A model generated the notes under the pieces. The model did no database searches. It saw nothing but the letters and a program-made list of their open reading frames with translations, and was not told the DNA's origin. Positions 61,610-64,000 of a stretch of 64,000 bases of DNA are shown in pieces. Every line of letters starts with the position of its first letter. Positions within the stretch are counted from its first letter, which is position 1. Origin of the DNA: an uncultured Prevotellaceae bacterium (lineage in GTDB: Bacteria > Bacteroidota > Bacteroidia > Bacteroidales > Muribaculaceae); the NCBI GenBank assembly GCA_900318345.1, contig ONKD01000001.1, forward strand, positions 62,001 through 126,000, written 5' to 3'. A program made the translations under genes and the position numbers.

Positions 61610-64000
61610 ATGAAAAAAATTCTATTACTGCTAATGCTTGCATCAGGGACGATAGGGTCGGCTATCGCCTTGACTGCAAATGATGTGCGCATCTACATCA
61701 ATCCGGGACATGGCAGCTGGGGCCCCAACGACCGCCCCATGGCCACGATTCCCTACCCGATGCTCGCCTCGACAGGCCGCCCCGACACGTGCGGCTTCTA
61801 TGAGAGCAACACCAACCTGTGGAAAGGATTTGAGATGCGTGACGCGCTTCAGCGCATGGGCGTTCCCGCGGCTAACATCACCATGTCAAGGACGGCCAAC
61901 GGCCCATTCCCGTATGTGAAAGATGCCAGCGATGAGTTCTTGTACAACAAAAAGTTGACGGTCATTGCTGCCGAAGCCGAGGAGGGTGACTATGACATGT
62001 TTGTGTCGATCCACTCCAATGCGTTGACCGACGGCAACACGACCAATTACCCGCTGTACATCTACCGCGGTACCAATGCCAGCGAATCGGTGACCGGCAG
62101 CACGGCGATGTGCCAATCCAGCTGGCCTCGCCACTGGATGGACGAGGTTGACCCGACCTATTGCAGCTCGCGTGTCATCGACAAGACGCACCCCTACATC
62201 ACGGGCGACGTCAGCTTTTATGGCAGTGGGACGAACAGCACTAACAGCGCCTCTGGGATTACTTACTATGGTTACCTGGGTGCCTTGAAGCATGGCGTGC
62301 CAGGATTCTTGGTTGAAGGCTATTTCCATACCTATCAACCAGCCCGACACCGCGCATTGAACCAGGACTATTGCCGCCAAGAGGGCCTCAGGCTGGCACG
62401 TGGAGCAGCCGACTATTTCGGCATCAGCGGCGAGAATGTGGGCTACATCATGGGTAGCGTGAAAGATGCGGTGAACAGTCTGGAGAATTCCCTTTATACT
62501 TATCAGTCAGGCTCCATCGATGCCCATGCGCCCATTAACGGCGCCGTTGTCAAGTTATACAAGGGTGACTTGCTCGTGGGTACTTACAATACCGACAATA
62601 ATTGCAACGGCATCTTTGTTTTCAACAATTTGGCGCCAGGTAATGACTACAAGATTAGCGTGACTGCTAACGGCTATAATGAGCTATTGAACCAAGGCTC
62701 CTATACAGTAACGGCCAATGAGACATCCTATATGGTGCTCTACATGACACCTACTGACATGAAAGTGAAGGGTATCTATGCCTATGACCTGAACCGAACG
62801 ACCAACGACGCGGGAGAATATGTTTTCACATTCAAGAGTAACAGCGATGCCACAGCAGCCAACCTCGTGTTCACCGACAGCATCAGCGGTGAGGAGGTGG
62901 GCATCATCCCGTTGAGTAACATCGTTGAGGGCACCAATACCGTTACCCTCGCCCCCGAGCAACTGCCGGGTAATGATGGCCAAGTGCTGTCATGGGCAGT
63001 CAACGTTGTGGGAGATCCCATCACAACCATTGAGCGCTTGAACAGCGTCAACGCCACTTATACCCGTGCGACCGTGGCCATCGACCGAAGCCCCGAGAGT
63101 CCCCACTTTGGCACCATCTATGTGGGCGAACGCGTTGGTTCAAACAATGCCGGTAACGGACTGTATGTGTGCGATATTAATGGCCAACCCCTCAACAACA
63201 CAGTCTATCGCGGTAATCAGGCGTTAAGCAACTGTTACCGCATCTGTGTGGATGGCGAGGGCAAAGTTTATATCCCTGATTGGGCCGATGCCTACTCGGG
63301 CATTTACATCGCCGATCCCGACAATATGGGAGGCACCTTCACTCCGTTCTTTGAGGGTACCCGCGCCAGTGATGGACTGATCAGCAATAACGGTATAGGC
63401 GTGGGCAGTTCAACACCGAGTGTATGGGTTCAAGGGACAGGAGCCGACACTAAGCTGTATGCCTATCTGGAAGACTTAGTCGGGCCTTCGGGCAATGGTA
63501 ATGGCATCGGTGTATATAACATCGGACAAAGCGACGGCAGCCTGCTCACCACATGGAATGAAGCCCCCAGCAACTACCTTGACATCGGTACTCTGGAAGC
63601 CAGCACTAACGGTAATATCATTGCCGACCCGGCTGGCCGAGGCTTGTGGGTGGCACAGAACCGCAGCAAAGGTCAAAACACCGCAGCGGTACCGTCAATC
63701 GTCTTTACCGACTTCAGCGGCAATGTGCTGTTCAACTCAGGCACCCAACTCACCAGCCTCAATGGCTCGGTTATCGCCGGCTTTGCCATCAATAACACCA
63801 ATGATGTGCTGGTCATCAACGACGGCGACGGCGTACTGCAATTCTTTGATATCACTTGGAATGGTAATTCGCCTGTTCTTACACCCAATGGCACGACCTT
63901 CACCGCCGATGCACGGGCAAGCAACAACGCCATCTATCAAATGGCATTTGACTGGGGAGGCAACCTCGTGTGCGCCGGCAAGAATATCGGCATCTATTCC
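61610..64000 (+). CDS. Secreted N-acetylmuramoyl-L-alanine amidase-domain protein, 3' end outside the window
   Basis: 797 residues are visible before the edge. A signal peptide (KILLLLMLASGTIGSAIA) is followed by an Amidase_3 domain to about residue 275, with zinc-ligand candidates His34 (NPGHGSWG), Glu65 (FYESNTNLW) and His in SIHSNA, and Glu in FLVEGYF. After that come a carboxypeptidase-regulatory-like beta domain (PINGAVVKLYKGD) and a long segment with repeated short beta-strand units (IYIADPDN, GIGVYNIG), perhaps a propeller. The stand-alone amidase fold cleaves peptide stems from peptidoglycan. The C-terminal part is unrecognised. Confidence 0.82.
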   Translation, partial: MKKILLLLMLASGTIGSAIALTANDVRIYINPGHGSWGPNDRPMATIPYPMLASTGRPDTCGFYESNTNLWKGFEMRDALQRMGVPAANITMSRTANGPFPYVKDASDEFLYNKKLTVIAAEAEEGDYDMFVSIHSNALTDGNTTNYPLYIYRGTNASESVTGSTAMCQSSWPRHWMDEVDPTYCSSRVIDKTHPYITGDVSFYGSGTNSTNSASGITYYGYLGALKHGVPGFLVEGYFHTYQPARHRALNQDYCRQEGLRLARGAADYFGISGENVGYIMGSVKDAVNSLENSLYTYQSGSIDAHAPINGAVVKLYKGDLLVGTYNTDNNCNGIFVFNNLAPGNDYKISVTANGYNELLNQGSYTVTANETSYMVLYMTPTDMKVKGIYAYDLNRTTNDAGEYVFTFKSNSDATAANLVFTDSISGEEVGIIPLSNIVEGTNTVTLAPEQLPGNDGQVLSWAVNVVGDPITTIERLNSVNATYTRATVAIDRSPESPHFGTIYVGERVGSNNAGNGLYVCDINGQPLNNTVYRGNQALSNCYRICVDGEGKVYIPDWADAYSGIYIADPDNMGGTFTPFFEGTRASDGLISNNGIGVGSSTPSVWVQGTGADTKLYAYLEDLVGPSGNGNGIGVYNIGQSDGSLLTTWNEAPSNYLDIGTLEASTNGNIIADPAGRGLWVAQNRSKGQNTAAVPSIVFTDFSGNVLFNSGTQLTSLNGSVIAGFAINNTNDVLVINDGDGVLQFFDITWNGNSPVLTPNGTTFTADARASNNAIYQMAFDWGGNLVCAGKNIGIYS

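Noticed and set aside
1-64000. tRNA, rRNA or other structured RNA genes
   Set aside because: No T-loop (GGTTCGAATCC-like) with matching arms and no rRNA sequence was noticed on either strand. A tRNAscan/Infernal search would settle this.

Overview
This window looks like chromosome of a Gram-negative gut-type Bacteroidales bacterium, plausibly near Muribaculaceae/Prevotella (inference). The main evidence is a fused LpxC-FabZ gene between lpxD and lpxA, many Bacteroidetes-type -7 boxes (TAnnTTTG) just upstream of genes, few purine-rich ribosome binding sites, and secreted proteins carrying short dockerin-like EF-hand tails. I found no rRNA, tRNA, CRISPR array, transposase or phage gene. The first gene (minus strand) and the last gene (plus strand) run off the window.

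Layout. 1-3310: two tandem secreted subtilases. 3397-4531: queF-queC (queuosine precursor). 4786-5682: a secreted dockerin/FGE-fold protein. 5911-8802: an mlaE-mlaF lipid-transport operon ending in an HD-domain protein and a glutamine amidotransferase. 9128-14476: lon, luxS-mtnN (methyl cycle/AI-2), a DUF1893 gene and prfA. 14758-18639: a giant mosaic BspA-like LRR/BIG2/dockerin/FGE protein flanked by ~190-bp direct repeats. 19161-23723: a metallophosphatase, an LtaS-like membrane transferase and a class C-type serine hydrolase. 23907-25692: a B3/B4 domain protein, a YrdC/Sua5-family protein and a thioredoxin-like lipoprotein. 25804-29094: lpxD, lpxC-fabZ, lpxA. 29188-34334: gyrA followed by two paralogous TPR proteins. 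34571-42355: a DEDDh exonuclease, dnaA, an MCE (MlaD-like) protein, aroE, comEC and glmM. 42413-45050: a DUF4827-like lipoprotein, a DHH phosphoesterase and an EEP-family hydrolase. 45155-48151: MgtC-like and CPA2 antiporter genes. 48246-51912: two secreted proteins with nearly identical dockerin tails and terminators. 52392-59605: dxr, rseP, an rRNA methyltransferase, two lipoproteins and dipeptidyl peptidase III. 59748-64000: a GH20 hexosaminidase and the start of a secreted amidase.

Most of the window is conserved housekeeping: envelope lipid A, isoprenoids, peptidoglycan precursors, replication and translation. The accessory part is a set of secreted modular proteins (subtilases, FGE-fold, LRR, Fn3/jellyroll-like) linked by the same dockerin-like module at C-terminal, N-terminal or internal positions. 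This module family, the FGE-fold C-termini that differ where diversity-generating retroelement targets vary, and the duplicated dockerin-plus-terminator tails are the least explained parts. No complete novel defence or mobile system is evident.

Promoter calls are visual matches to TAnnTTTG. They were also used to choose starts: several longer reading frames begin upstream of, or inside, such a box and were trimmed.
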